From: Lachnospiraceae bacterium
GTDB lineage: Bacteria > Bacillota > Clostridia > Lachnospirales > Lachnospiraceae
DNA length: 64,000 nucleotides
Direction: 5' to 3'
NCBI GenBank assembly: GCA_014804755.1
Contig: JAAUZE010000008.1
Span: 164,109-228,108, forward strand
Shown: positions 6,446-14,564 of the stretch, in pieces
How the letters are laid out: each line of letters opens with the position of its first letter
Numbering within the stretch: position 1 is the stretch's first letter
Program-made: the position numbers and the translations under genes
Notes under the pieces: model-generated
Told to the model about the DNA's origin: nothing
Database searches by the model: none
Seen by the model: the letters and a program-made list of their open reading frames with translations, nothing else

Positions 6446-8809
6446 ATGGAGGCGTTGTGGTTTATCATTTGGAATAACATGAAAAAGAAAAAAAGGGATG
6501 TCGTGGTGTTATTTTTTCTGATCGCGCTTGCGGCGTTGTTTCTCTATGTGAGCGTATCCGTATTCGCGGGCTTAAACAGTACGCTGGATGCGGCATATGA
6601 GCGCGCGCATACGGCGGATTTGATCTATATTACAAGCCAGGGGGGCGACCGGATACCGGATATTTTCAAGTCGCAGGAGGAGGTCGTGGAATACGAGGCA
6701 TCCGAATGTCTGTTTTTTGTCAGCGCCGATTATTGGAAAGGAAAAGAGGAGGAGTCGCAGCAGAGCAGCATGTTCATTTTCGGCAGGATCGAGGAGGAGC
6801 GCACGATCTGCACGCTGGCGGGCAGCGAGCATGTGACCGAGCGCGAGGACAGTATTCTGCTCCCCTATTATCTGAAAGCGGCGGGCGGTTATGCGGTGGG
6901 CGACCCGTTTTATCTTTTGATCGGGGAGACGGAGTGGGAATTTCATGTGGCGGGCTTTGTGCAGGATCCGCTGTTTGCCACGCCGCTGAATGTGAGTGCG
7001 TATAGCTGCTATATCAGCAACGCGCGGTTTAATGAGATGCAAAAAGTTAACGATGCGACGCGTGAGGGGCAGGACAGCATATGCTATAAAGTCCGGCTGC
7101 GGACAGGAGAGGACAGCATTGTTTTTGATCATAAAATGTCACAGATTCTGGTGGCGGAAATACCGGAAATCGGAAATTCGATCAATCTGGGCATGAACTG
7201 GAGGACAATGAGGGGCGGCGTGGCGATCCTGTCAAAAATCAGCATGGGTGTCATGCTTGTCTTTTCTCTGCTGCTCATTGCGGTTGCACTCATCATTGTT
7301 CGATTCAGTGTCTATAACTTTTTGGAAATGAACCGCAAAAACACGGGAATTTTGCAGGCGGCAGGTTATACGACAAGGCAGCTTCAGAGCGCGGTCATGT
7401 TGGAGATGGCGTTCCTCGCTTTTTTGGCATCCATAACGGGCATCCTGTTCGGCATCTTAGGGAGCGGTCTGATCGGCAGCATCCAGGGGATGATGCTCGG
7501 TCTTAGCTGGAATCAGAAATTCCATACCGGGGCGGCGCTTGTGACAGTTGCAGCGTTGATGATCATTGTCACCGGCGTAGCGTGGCTTTGCGGACGCGCC
7601 TATCGGAAGACGCCGGTTTTGGATGCGCTTCGGGGCGGGATTTCGACACATAATTTTAAGCGTAATCCGTTTCCTTTTGAAAAGAGCAGACTGCCGGAAG
7701 CGTTTGTGCTTGCGGGCAAACATCTCTTTGGTGAAAAAGGAAAGACCGTATCGGTACTCTGTATTGTCACATTGCTTTCTTTTTCCGTGTGCATGGGCTT
7801 TGGGCTGTATGAAAACTTTGCGATCCGCACGGATACGCTGCTCAAGATCGTCGGTACGGAGGCGGGAGATATTTTGGTTACTGGGGACGGAGTGGAACAG
7901 GCGGGTGAAGAGCTTGCGCAGTGGGACGGTATCGAGAGCGTGCTGTATTACGGTAATACGTCCGTTCACATCGAAAGCGCGGATGCCGAGACAGAAGTGA
8001 CCTGCGATTACTGGCGCGATCCCGAGGCGCTGCACAACGAGATGCTTGTACAGGGCCGTCTGCCGAAATATGAGAATGAGATTGTGCTGACGACAAGTAT
8101 TGCAAAGCGGCTTCATGTGAAGCCGGGCGATACCGTTTATGTGACAGCGGGCGGGGAGCGGCTTTCCTATGTAGTCAGCGGTATTGATCAAAAAATGAAT
8201 AATATGGGCTTAAAAGCGATGATGTGCGAGGCAGGCGCAAAGCGTCTGATTAATACAGTGGAGCTGGTGCAGGTTTTCTGCTATCTGGAGGAAGGTGTGA
8301 CTGTTGCGGAGATGTCCGAACGGATCCTTGTGCATTTTCCGGAATTGACGGTCGCGGATTCCGCGAAGCAGGTCGCGAATACGATGAAAATGATCGTGTT
8401 TGTCATGGCGGCGATCTGTGTTGTATTTGTGTTGATCACGCTGTTTGTGGTCGTGCTCGTGGAAGTGCTGCTCATTAAGTCAAAGCTGATCAAGGAGCGC
8501 AGAAATTACGGCATTTGGAAAGCGCTCGGATTTACGACGGCGCAGCTGATCGCGCAGACCATGCTCATGAATGTGCCGGTCATTGCGGCGGGCGCCGTTT
8601 TGGGGGCGGTATGCAGCAGTTTTCTGTTTAGTCCGCTTGTTGTCATTGTAATGTCGTTCTGCGGCATCAAACAAGTGGATATGTCAGTTCCGCCCATATG
8701 GATGCTCATTTCGATTGCGGGCATCGTGCTTGTCGCGCTTGCCGCTTCCTTTCTTTCTTCCGTCAGGATTCGGAAAATCGAGCCGGTTTCCATGCTCATG
8801 GAGGAGTAA
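6446..8809 (+). CDS. FtsX-like ABC exporter permease
   Basis: A 787-residue membrane protein with two FtsX-type units. Each has an N-terminal span, a large extracytoplasmic domain of about 180-210 residues, and three clustered C-terminal spans. One cluster lies at about residues 260-395 and the last near 650-785. The sequence FSVYNFLEMNRKNTGILQAA and the parallel IKERRNYGIWKALGF are the usual cytoplasmic loops after the first span of each cluster. ATG 6446 follows GGAGG by six bases; the frame upstream to 6410 lacks a site. It pairs with the ATPase at 5518. The two-unit layout differs from single-unit BceB bacitracin permeases. Substrate unknown. Confidence 0.85.
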   Translation: MEALWFIIWNNMKKKKRDVVVLFFLIALAALFLYVSVSVFAGLNSTLDAAYERAHTADLIYITSQGGDRIPDIFKSQEEVVEYEASECLFFVSADYWKGKEEESQQSSMFIFGRIEEERTICTLAGSEHVTEREDSILLPYYLKAAGGYAVGDPFYLLIGETEWEFHVAGFVQDPLFATPLNVSAYSCYISNARFNEMQKVNDATREGQDSICYKVRLRTGEDSIVFDHKMSQILVAEIPEIGNSINLGMNWRTMRGGVAILSKISMGVMLVFSLLLIAVALIIVRFSVYNFLEMNRKNTGILQAAGYTTRQLQSAVMLEMAFLAFLASITGILFGILGSGLIGSIQGMMLGLSWNQKFHTGAALVTVAALMIIVTGVAWLCGRAYRKTPVLDALRGGISTHNFKRNPFPFEKSRLPEAFVLAGKHLFGEKGKTVSVLCIVTLLSFSVCMGFGLYENFAIRTDTLLKIVGTEAGDILVTGDGVEQAGEELAQWDGIESVLYYGNTSVHIESADAETEVTCDYWRDPEALHNEMLVQGRLPKYENEIVLTTSIAKRLHVKPGDTVYVTAGGERLSYVVSGIDQKMNNMGLKAMMCEAGAKRLINTVELVQVFCYLEEGVTVAEMSERILVHFPELTVADSAKQVANTMKMIVFVMAAICVVFVLITLFVVVLVEVLLIKSKLIKERRNYGIWKALGFTTAQLIAQTMLMNVPVIAAGAVLGAVCSSFLFSPLVVIVMSFCGIKQVDMSVPPIWMLISIAGIVLVALAASFLSSVRIRKIEPVSMLMEE

Positions 8810-8836
8810 AAAAGAACGCATAGCGTTCTTTTTTAC
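8808..8836 (+). terminator. Intrinsic terminator of the FtsX exporter operon
   Basis: AAAAAAGAACGC (8808-8819) pairs perfectly with GCGTTCTTTTTT (8823-8834) around an ATA loop. The stem starts within the stop codon. A closely similar hairpin follows the gene ending at 36076. Confidence 0.9.
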
Positions 8837-8854
8837 TATTTTGTACAAATTCAC

Positions 8855-8883
8855 TTGACGTATGAAGAAAGCTTTTGTATAAT
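8855..8883 (+). promoter_or_regulatory. Promoter of the Rpn-family gene
   Basis: TTGACG (8855-8860) and TATAAT (8878-8883) with a 17-base spacer. It lies about 240 bases before the start codon at 9126, giving an unusually long leader. Confidence 0.8.
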
Positions 8884-9125
8884 CAGCACAAAGCATATAT
8901 TCTTTGACGGATTACGTTTCGATACAGCAGGCATTTTCGAAAATATGATCCGTGTCAGACGGCATTCTGCCGATCTCGATGGAGTTCTTTCTATGATTCC
9001 AAGAGAATTTCTGAAGGGAATTCTCTATCTATGCTTTACCCACAAAACAAGTTGAAAAGCATAGTGTATGGAAAAAGAAAAGAGACAGACTTCTGTTTCC
9101 GTGCACTATGGGAACAGGAGGAAAA
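8884..9125 (+). promoter_or_regulatory. Long leader with mutually exclusive hairpins
   Basis: A 5' leader of about 235 bases without a clear reading frame. A hairpin pairs 9002-9011 with 9017-9026. Then CTATGCTTT (9029-9037) can pair with AAAGCATAG (9056-9064), while 9060-9074 can instead pair with 9096-9110 (15 positions, with G-U pairs). The two share bases 9060-9064 and cannot form together. The second ends six bases before the ribosome binding site AGGAGG. This resembles a regulatory switch but no known class is recognised. Confidence 0.5.
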
Positions 9126-10004
9126 ATGAGACAATTGGAAGAACTGAATCTGGTGGATAACTTTCTGGTGAACAGCTTGACGAGCCACCAAATCTACGGA
9201 GAGCCTGCAGCGCGCTGCATCTTGGAGTGCATTCTTGGTAGAAAGCTCGGTAAGCTTCAGGTGATTCCACAGCGCTTCGTTCAGGGAGAGGATACGGACA
9301 AACACGGTATCCGCATGGACGTGTACCTTGATGAAGAAGACGGAGAACTGTTCGACATGGAACCCGATAACAACAGCGGGAAAGTGGACGTTGCCGCCCT
9401 GCCCAAAAGAGCGCGGTTCTATCATGCGAAGCTGGATGCCGGAAGCCTGAAAGCGGGAGAAAGATATCGTGCCCTTCGGAATGTTGTTGTGGTCTTTATC
9501 ACGACCTATGATCCGTTTTCTCTTGAACGGATGGTCTATACGGTTAAGAACGGCTGTATAGAGGTTCCGGAGTTACCGTATGAGGACGGAGCGAGAACGA
9601 TTTTTCTTTATACGCAGGGAACGAAGGGAAATCCGCCGGAGGATTTACAAGAACTCCTGCATTACATGGAGCATTCGTCAAGGGAGAATGCAAAGACAGA
9701 GAGCTTACAGAGACTGCATGAGATGGTAACGGCGGTCAAACGTGACGGAAAGGTGGGGCTTGCCTATATGAAAAGCTTTGAGATTGAGGAACGGATACGG
9801 GAAGAAGGCATAGAGGTGGGGCTGGCAAAAGGGAAAACCGCCGGTCTGGCGCAGGCAGTGCTTGACTTGCTTGGATGTTTGGGTGACGTTCCTTCTTCCT
9901 TGCAGGAGACAATTATAGCACAAAAGGATGATACAACCCTCCGTACATGGCTAAAGCTGGCGGCGAAAGCGGAAAGCGTTGCGGAGTTTACAAAACAAAT
10001 CTGA
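9126..10004 (+). CDS. Rpn family / PD-(D/E)XK nuclease family putative transposase
   Basis: A 292-residue protein of the Rpn recombination-promoting nuclease group, common in many copies in Lachnospiraceae. The nuclease core shows GIRMDVYLDEEDG followed by DMEPDNN (about residues 58-80), the D...E-x-D form of the PD-(D/E)XK site, then AALPKRARFYHAKLDAGSL. The tail contains an EEGIEVGLAKGK helix typical of the family. In related proteins the third residue is often Q, so activity is uncertain. The ATG at 9126 has AGGAGG in front; the in-frame ATG at 9108 does not. No terminal repeats were found, so this is not a classical insertion sequence. Confidence 0.8.
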   Translation: MRQLEELNLVDNFLVNSLTSHQIYGEPAARCILECILGRKLGKLQVIPQRFVQGEDTDKHGIRMDVYLDEEDGELFDMEPDNNSGKVDVAALPKRARFYHAKLDAGSLKAGERYRALRNVVVVFITTYDPFSLERMVYTVKNGCIEVPELPYEDGARTIFLYTQGTKGNPPEDLQELLHYMEHSSRENAKTESLQRLHEMVTAVKRDGKVGLAYMKSFEIEERIREEGIEVGLAKGKTAGLAQAVLDLLGCLGDVPSSLQETIIAQKDDTTLRTWLKLAAKAESVAEFTKQI

Positions 10005-10050
10005 AACGAGATCAGGATCATACATGCTGGAACATAAAGGAGATTCTACG

Positions 10051-10081
10051 AAAGATTGGCGCATCCGCGTCAATCTTTTTT
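10051..10081 (+). terminator. Terminator of the Rpn-family gene
   Basis: AAAGATTGGCGC (10051-10062) pairs with GCGTCAATCTTT (10067-10078) with one G-U pair and continues into a T tract. Confidence 0.85.
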
Positions 10082-10148
10082 ACTTAAATGAAAAGTGGTG
10101 CATGTCTGCGGACTTGCGCACAGTCTTCTTTTTTGGTAAACTAAGAAG

Positions 10149-10167
10149 GTGCTGATTAAATCAGCAC
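10149..10167 (+). promoter_or_regulatory. Palindrome in front of the 10.2-kb operon
   Basis: GTGCTGATT and AATCAGCAC flank a single A, a perfect 19-base palindrome that may be an operator or short hairpin. It follows directly a weak promoter-like pair TTGCGC (10114-10119) and TAAACT (10137-10142) at 17 bases, so it would lie at the transcription start. Confidence 0.4.
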
Positions 10168-10191
10168 TTCCTTATAGTATTCGGCGGATGA

Positions 10192-10782
10192 ATGGGTGAT
10201 GCGATGGAATGGGGCGGAAAAGACGGCAGGAATCAGGCGTTCGGGCAGGCGCTATCCGATTTTACATTTGATGTGGCGTGCGGAGGCGCGATCCGTCATC
10301 TTGCGCACCTCGGCTATACGGCGAAAGAGATTCATGAGCGGTTAAGCTTTCCGGTATCCTATGAGCGTGTGCGGCAGGCATACACGAAATATCTGCTGGA
10401 TACGGGCATTCTTCTTCGGGAGAAGCCGGATGCGCATCAGGAGAGCCAGACGTATACCTATGTGCAGGAAGAAGGCAAATACGGAAAAAAGAGCTTCCGC
10501 CGTTTGAAAAAAGAGCCGGAACGTAAGGAAAATGAGGAGCATATCTATATCGCATGTGATTTTGGAAGGATGCAGTCGGAGAACGATTTTGCGGCGCTTG
10601 GCTTAAGTACGAAACAGCGGGAATATCTGGAGGGTATCTGCTGGGAAAAGCGGACCATGTACCACCTTAAAAATGAGAGAATGCGCGGAATCGCCGAAGC
10701 GCTTGCCGCTTCAGGTGACGCGTCTCTATCGAATATAGCGGAGGAATTATGGACGGGAAAAAAAGAAGACCCAAATGGATGA
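10192..10782 (+). CDS. Conserved-looking hypothetical protein, unknown function
   Basis: I do not recognise this 196-residue protein. It is soluble. The N-terminal part (about residues 22-75, with IRHLAHLGYTAKEIHERL and YERVRQAYTKYLLDTGIL) reads like a compact helical, perhaps winged-helix, domain. The middle is charged and lysine-rich, and the C-terminal third is helical. Two ATGs are possible (10192 and 10204), neither with a strong ribosome binding site. Its end overlaps the following channel gene by 34 bases, so both are co-expressed and it may be a regulator or partner of the channel. The codon use resembles that of its neighbours. Confidence 0.65.
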   Translation: MGDAMEWGGKDGRNQAFGQALSDFTFDVACGGAIRHLAHLGYTAKEIHERLSFPVSYERVRQAYTKYLLDTGILLREKPDAHQESQTYTYVQEEGKYGKKSFRRLKKEPERKENEEHIYIACDFGRMQSENDFAALGLSTKQREYLEGICWEKRTMYHLKNERMRGIAEALAASGDASLSNIAEELWTGKKEDPNG

Positions 10783-12674
10783 AGAGACTGAATTATGAGT
10801 TTGACAAATATATGTCTAAAGGGGTGGGCGCGCAGTTTGTCATGCTGCTGCTTGCCGCGTTTGTCGTTGTTCTGTTCTTCGGCGTTGCCGGTTCGTCGTT
10901 TGATAACGAGGAAACGACGGCGGGCGGGGTCTGGAGCAGTCTCATGCATCTGATCGATCAGGGAACCATCACGGGGGACGGCACAGCCAATAAACCGCTG
11001 CTCGCGCTCATGCTGGTCGTGACGCTCTGCGGCATGGTTCTGATGGGTGCGTTGATCGGAATCATCGGCAGCGCGCTGGATCGGAAAATGTCCGATCTGC
11101 GCAAGGGGCATTCGCAGATCATCGAAAAAGATCACACGGTCATCATCGGTTTTAATTCGAGTATCTTCTGCATCTTGGAGGAATTGGTTGAGGCAAACGC
11201 CAATCAGCCGCGCGGCTGCGTGGTCGTTTTGGATGATGTGGATAAGGAGGAAATGGAGCAGGCGATCCGGGAGCATTTTAAGGGAGAGGGCTTCCGCACG
11301 ACGGATATCATCTGCAGGAAAGGAAAACCGACACAGGAGAGCCTGTTTGAAATGGCATCGCTGGAAATGGCGAAAGCGGTCATCGTCAATAATGATAACG
11401 ATTTTTATGTGCTGCGGATTCTTCTTTCCGTTACCGCGTACCTCAAAAATAAGAAGGGCGCGATGAAGGGACGGGGACCGAACATCACGACGCTGCTGCA
11501 TAATAAACGGAGTATCGAGGCAGCGCAGATTGCGACGGAGGAATTTCGGGGTCAGACGGAAATTTTGTATTTTGAAGATCTGCTTGCACGCATTATGGCG
11601 CAGGTGTGCCGGCAGCCGGGTCTTTCTCTCGTACTTGCTGAGGTGTTCAGCTACCAGAAATCGGAGCTGTATTTTGAAGCCCATTATAAGGACGGAAAAA
11701 AATTTGTTGAGAAGGATACGGTATTTGGCGATCTGATTAATCGATTCGAAAACGCGGTACTCGTGGGAGTCAGAAGAAACGGCGGGACAAAGGAGATCGT
11801 GATCAATCCCGAAAACGATATCGTGGTTCATCCGGAGGATGATCTGGTTCTGCTTTCAGATGACGACGGAGAGGTGGTCGCGTTTGATGAAAGCCGCCCG
11901 CTGCCGGATGAGAGTCACCTTGCCAATGTGATCCCGTTGGAGGACCGCAAGGAGCTGCATGTGCTTGTGTTGGATTGGAACATAGCGCTTAAGGATATTC
12001 TGCGCGGACTGGATGATTTTGTGAAAAAGGGATCAACCGTGCTGATCGCTTCTGACCGCGATTATGACGTCAGTGTGGTACAGCCGTTGTTAGAGTATAT
12101 TGATGTGTCATTTATCCAATGTGATATTTTTGATCCGGAGATCCTGCATGGTCTGGTGAACGAAAAGGTACCAGGAATCACGAATGTGCTGTTAGTCTGT
12201 GAGGACGGCATCCCGGAGGAGGAAGCGGACGCACAGACGGCGATGCTGCTTTTATATCTGCGCAGCCTGGTAGAGAAGTTCCCGGGAAAGATCAATGTGA
12301 CGAGCGAGGTGACGATCGCGGAGGACCAGCAGCTTTTGAAGATTGCGAAGGTCAACGATTTTATTGTCGGCAGCGAAATCGCAAACCGCATTATGGCGCA
12401 GGTATCCAACGAGCTTGACCTGCATGTGATCTTTAGAGAACTGCTTCAGTCCGAAGGTTCGGAAATCTATATGAAACCTGCAGGCAATTATGTGAAGCTT
12501 GGCGAGCCGATCTCGTTTGCGGCAATTACCAAGATCGTCAGGGATAATGCTGAGATTGCAATGGGATGGAAGTTAGACGGGGATGATGATGTGACCCTAA
12601 ATCCGTCCAAGCATGATATGGTGACGTTCGGCGAGGATGACACACTTGTTATTTTATCATTAGGGGAGGAATAA
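10749..12674 (+). CDS. CASTOR/POLLUX-like ion channel with RCK-type domains
   Basis: A 641-residue protein. Two membrane spans (about residues 27-48 and 84-110) enclose a pore-type segment with HLIDQGTITGD, followed by tandem cytoplasmic TrkA-N/RCK-like Rossmann domains (HTVIIGFNSSIFCILEEL near residue 128; ELHVLVLDWNIALKDILRGL near 400). This is the layout of the CASTOR/POLLUX/SYM8 family, in plants nuclear cation channels and in bacteria of poorly known ion selectivity. GGAGG lies four bases before the ATG. It overlaps the unknown gene upstream and is three bases from the GH13 gene downstream, so all may be one operon. Confidence 0.8.
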   Translation: MDGKKRRPKWMKRLNYEFDKYMSKGVGAQFVMLLLAAFVVVLFFGVAGSSFDNEETTAGGVWSSLMHLIDQGTITGDGTANKPLLALMLVVTLCGMVLMGALIGIIGSALDRKMSDLRKGHSQIIEKDHTVIIGFNSSIFCILEELVEANANQPRGCVVVLDDVDKEEMEQAIREHFKGEGFRTTDIICRKGKPTQESLFEMASLEMAKAVIVNNDNDFYVLRILLSVTAYLKNKKGAMKGRGPNITTLLHNKRSIEAAQIATEEFRGQTEILYFEDLLARIMAQVCRQPGLSLVLAEVFSYQKSELYFEAHYKDGKKFVEKDTVFGDLINRFENAVLVGVRRNGGTKEIVINPENDIVVHPEDDLVLLSDDDGEVVAFDESRPLPDESHLANVIPLEDRKELHVLVLDWNIALKDILRGLDDFVKKGSTVLIASDRDYDVSVVQPLLEYIDVSFIQCDIFDPEILHGLVNEKVPGITNVLLVCEDGIPEEEADAQTAMLLLYLRSLVEKFPGKINVTSEVTIAEDQQLLKIAKVNDFIVGSEIANRIMAQVSNELDLHVIFRELLQSEGSEIYMKPAGNYVKLGEPISFAAITKIVRDNAEIAMGWKLDGDDDVTLNPSKHDMVTFGEDDTLVILSLGEE

Positions 12675-12677
12675 AAC

Positions 12678-14552
12678 ATGGCATGGTATGATGAGGCGGT
12701 ATTTTATCACATTTATCCGTTGGGACTTACGGGAGCGCCGACGGAGAATCCGTACGGGGAGGTCGTGCATCGGCTGAATACGCTGATACCGTGGATCGAA
12801 CATTGCAGAAAGATCGGGTGTAACGCGTTGTATATCGGACCGCTGTTTGAGTCCGTGGGACACGGCTATGAGACGACGGATTATAAGAAGCTTGACAGCA
12901 GGCTCGGCGATAACGGGGACTTGACGGCGTTTGTAAAGGCCTGCCATGAGCAGGGGATCAAGGTCATTTTTGACGGTGTGTTCAACCATGTCGGACGTGA
13001 TTTTTTTGCATTCCGGGACGTGAAGCAGAATCGCGAAAGCTCTGCGTATAAGGACTGGTTCTGCAACGTGAATTTTTGGGGGAACAACGAGTATAACGAC
13101 GGATTTTCTTATGATAATTGGGGCGGCTACAATCTGCTTGTCAAGCTCAATCAAAGAAATCCGGCGGTGCGGGATTATATTTGTGACGTGATCCGTTTCT
13201 GGGTGAAGGAGTTTGACGTTGACGGAATCCGCTTAGATGCGGCGGATGTGCTGGATTTTGAATTTATGCGTGCGCTGCGCGGCGTTGCGAATGAGGTAAA
13301 GCCGGAATTCTGGCTGATGGGGGAGGTCATCCACGGGGATTATACCCGCTGGGTAAACGAGGGGACGCTCCACTCCGTAACGAATTATCATTTGCACAAG
13401 GCGCTTTATTCGGGACATAACGACCACAATTATTTTGAGATCGCGCATACGGTAACGCGTCTGTACGGGATGGGTGGAAACCGTCCCGACGGGCTGAAGC
13501 TTTACAATTTTGTGGATAATCATGACGTGGAGCGCATTTATACGAAGCTGATGAACAAGGCGCATTATGCGCCCGTGCATGTGCTGCTCTATACGCTGCC
13601 CGGCGTGCCGAGCGTTTATTACGGCTCGGAGTTCGGAATAGAAGGGAAAAAAGAAAAATTCTCCGATGCATCGCTTCGACCGGCGATTGCGCTTAACGAT
13701 CACAAGGATGCGTTGACAAATAACGCGTGCACGAAGCTGACGGCGGCGCTCGGAAAGATCAGACAGGCTTCGAAAGCGCTGTCCTACGGCGATTATCAGC
13801 AATTACTGCTGACAAACAGGCAGTATGCTTTTTCAAGAAATACGCAGAATGATACCGCCATTGTCACGGTCAACAATGATGACAGTGATTATGTGATGAC
13901 GCTTCCATGCGGAAGCGGAACGGAGTTTGTCGGCGCGCTGTCAGGACAAAAAGTTTCTGCGGTAAATGGCACGATCTGCGTCAATGTCAAGGCAAATTCG
14001 GGAGAGATCTGGCTGACAAACGCGGAGGGGATTTCCGTATCGGATGCGGAGGAAGCTGCGATGCAGGCGGACGCCGGGACAGCCGGAGCGGACGGCGCAG
14101 GAGAGCGCACGCAGGAGAACGAAGCTCCCGCAGGAGCGTGTGCGCAGGAGAGCGAAGCCTCCGCAGAGACGTGCGAGCCGGTGACGGGCGCAAATTTTAC
14201 CGGAGAAAGCTGTGTGGAGCCGTGGTGTGAATTGAAAACGGAAGCAGACGCTGCAGGGGCATGTGCCGGCACGTGTGAAGCTAAGGCAGATGAAAATACC
14301 GCAGGGACGGATACGGCGGCAGGCCGAGTGAAGACGGAAACGGATGCCGCGGAAACGGCGAAGGACGAGGCGCATGAGGCGATGAACCGCGCCTGCGATG
14401 AAGCGTATGAGCGGGGAAAGATTGCCGGACTTCAGGAGGCGATCCTTGCCATCATGGAAAAGAACGGCAATGTGACCGACAGAATGAGGCAGGATGTTTA
14501 TGATAATGTATATCACGATTCTTTGATCAATTGGGTAAAGAGTTTCCGATAG
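12678..14552 (+). CDS. GH13 alpha-amylase family enzyme with alanine-rich C-terminal insert
   Basis: A cytoplasmic alpha-glucan-active enzyme without signal peptide. The GH13 regions are all present: DGVFNHVG near residue 100, DGIRLDAADV near 183 with the nucleophile Asp, GEVIHG near 215 with the acid/base Glu, and FVDNHDVERI near 280. After the C-terminal beta domain (to about residue 450) comes a stretch of some 110 residues made almost only of Ala, Glu, Thr, Gly and Asp with several Cys, then a helical tail. The insert is not part of the family and looks like low-complexity expansion. GGGGAGG precedes the ATG. Likely activity is on maltodextrins; exact specificity cannot be called. Confidence 0.85.
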   Translation: MAWYDEAVFYHIYPLGLTGAPTENPYGEVVHRLNTLIPWIEHCRKIGCNALYIGPLFESVGHGYETTDYKKLDSRLGDNGDLTAFVKACHEQGIKVIFDGVFNHVGRDFFAFRDVKQNRESSAYKDWFCNVNFWGNNEYNDGFSYDNWGGYNLLVKLNQRNPAVRDYICDVIRFWVKEFDVDGIRLDAADVLDFEFMRALRGVANEVKPEFWLMGEVIHGDYTRWVNEGTLHSVTNYHLHKALYSGHNDHNYFEIAHTVTRLYGMGGNRPDGLKLYNFVDNHDVERIYTKLMNKAHYAPVHVLLYTLPGVPSVYYGSEFGIEGKKEKFSDASLRPAIALNDHKDALTNNACTKLTAALGKIRQASKALSYGDYQQLLLTNRQYAFSRNTQNDTAIVTVNNDDSDYVMTLPCGSGTEFVGALSGQKVSAVNGTICVNVKANSGEIWLTNAEGISVSDAEEAAMQADAGTAGADGAGERTQENEAPAGACAQESEASAETCEPVTGANFTGESCVEPWCELKTEADAAGACAGTCEAKADENTAGTDTAAGRVKTETDAAETAKDEAHEAMNRACDEAYERGKIAGLQEAILAIMEKNGNVTDRMRQDVYDNVYHDSLINWVKSFR

Positions 14553-14564
14553 AAGGGCGATCCG

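Noticed and set aside
5518..8809. BceAB-type bacitracin exporter
   Set aside because: The permease has two FtsX units with two large extracellular domains, not the single-domain ten-span BceB layout, and no adjacent two-component system is present.
9002..10081. Complete insertion sequence around the Rpn-family gene
   Set aside because: No terminal inverted repeats or target duplications were found at either side of the gene, and it has its own promoter and terminator.
10545..11831. Minus-strand open frame of 428 codons
   Set aside because: It is the antisense of the channel gene, whose domains are clear. Long antisense frames are common in this base composition.
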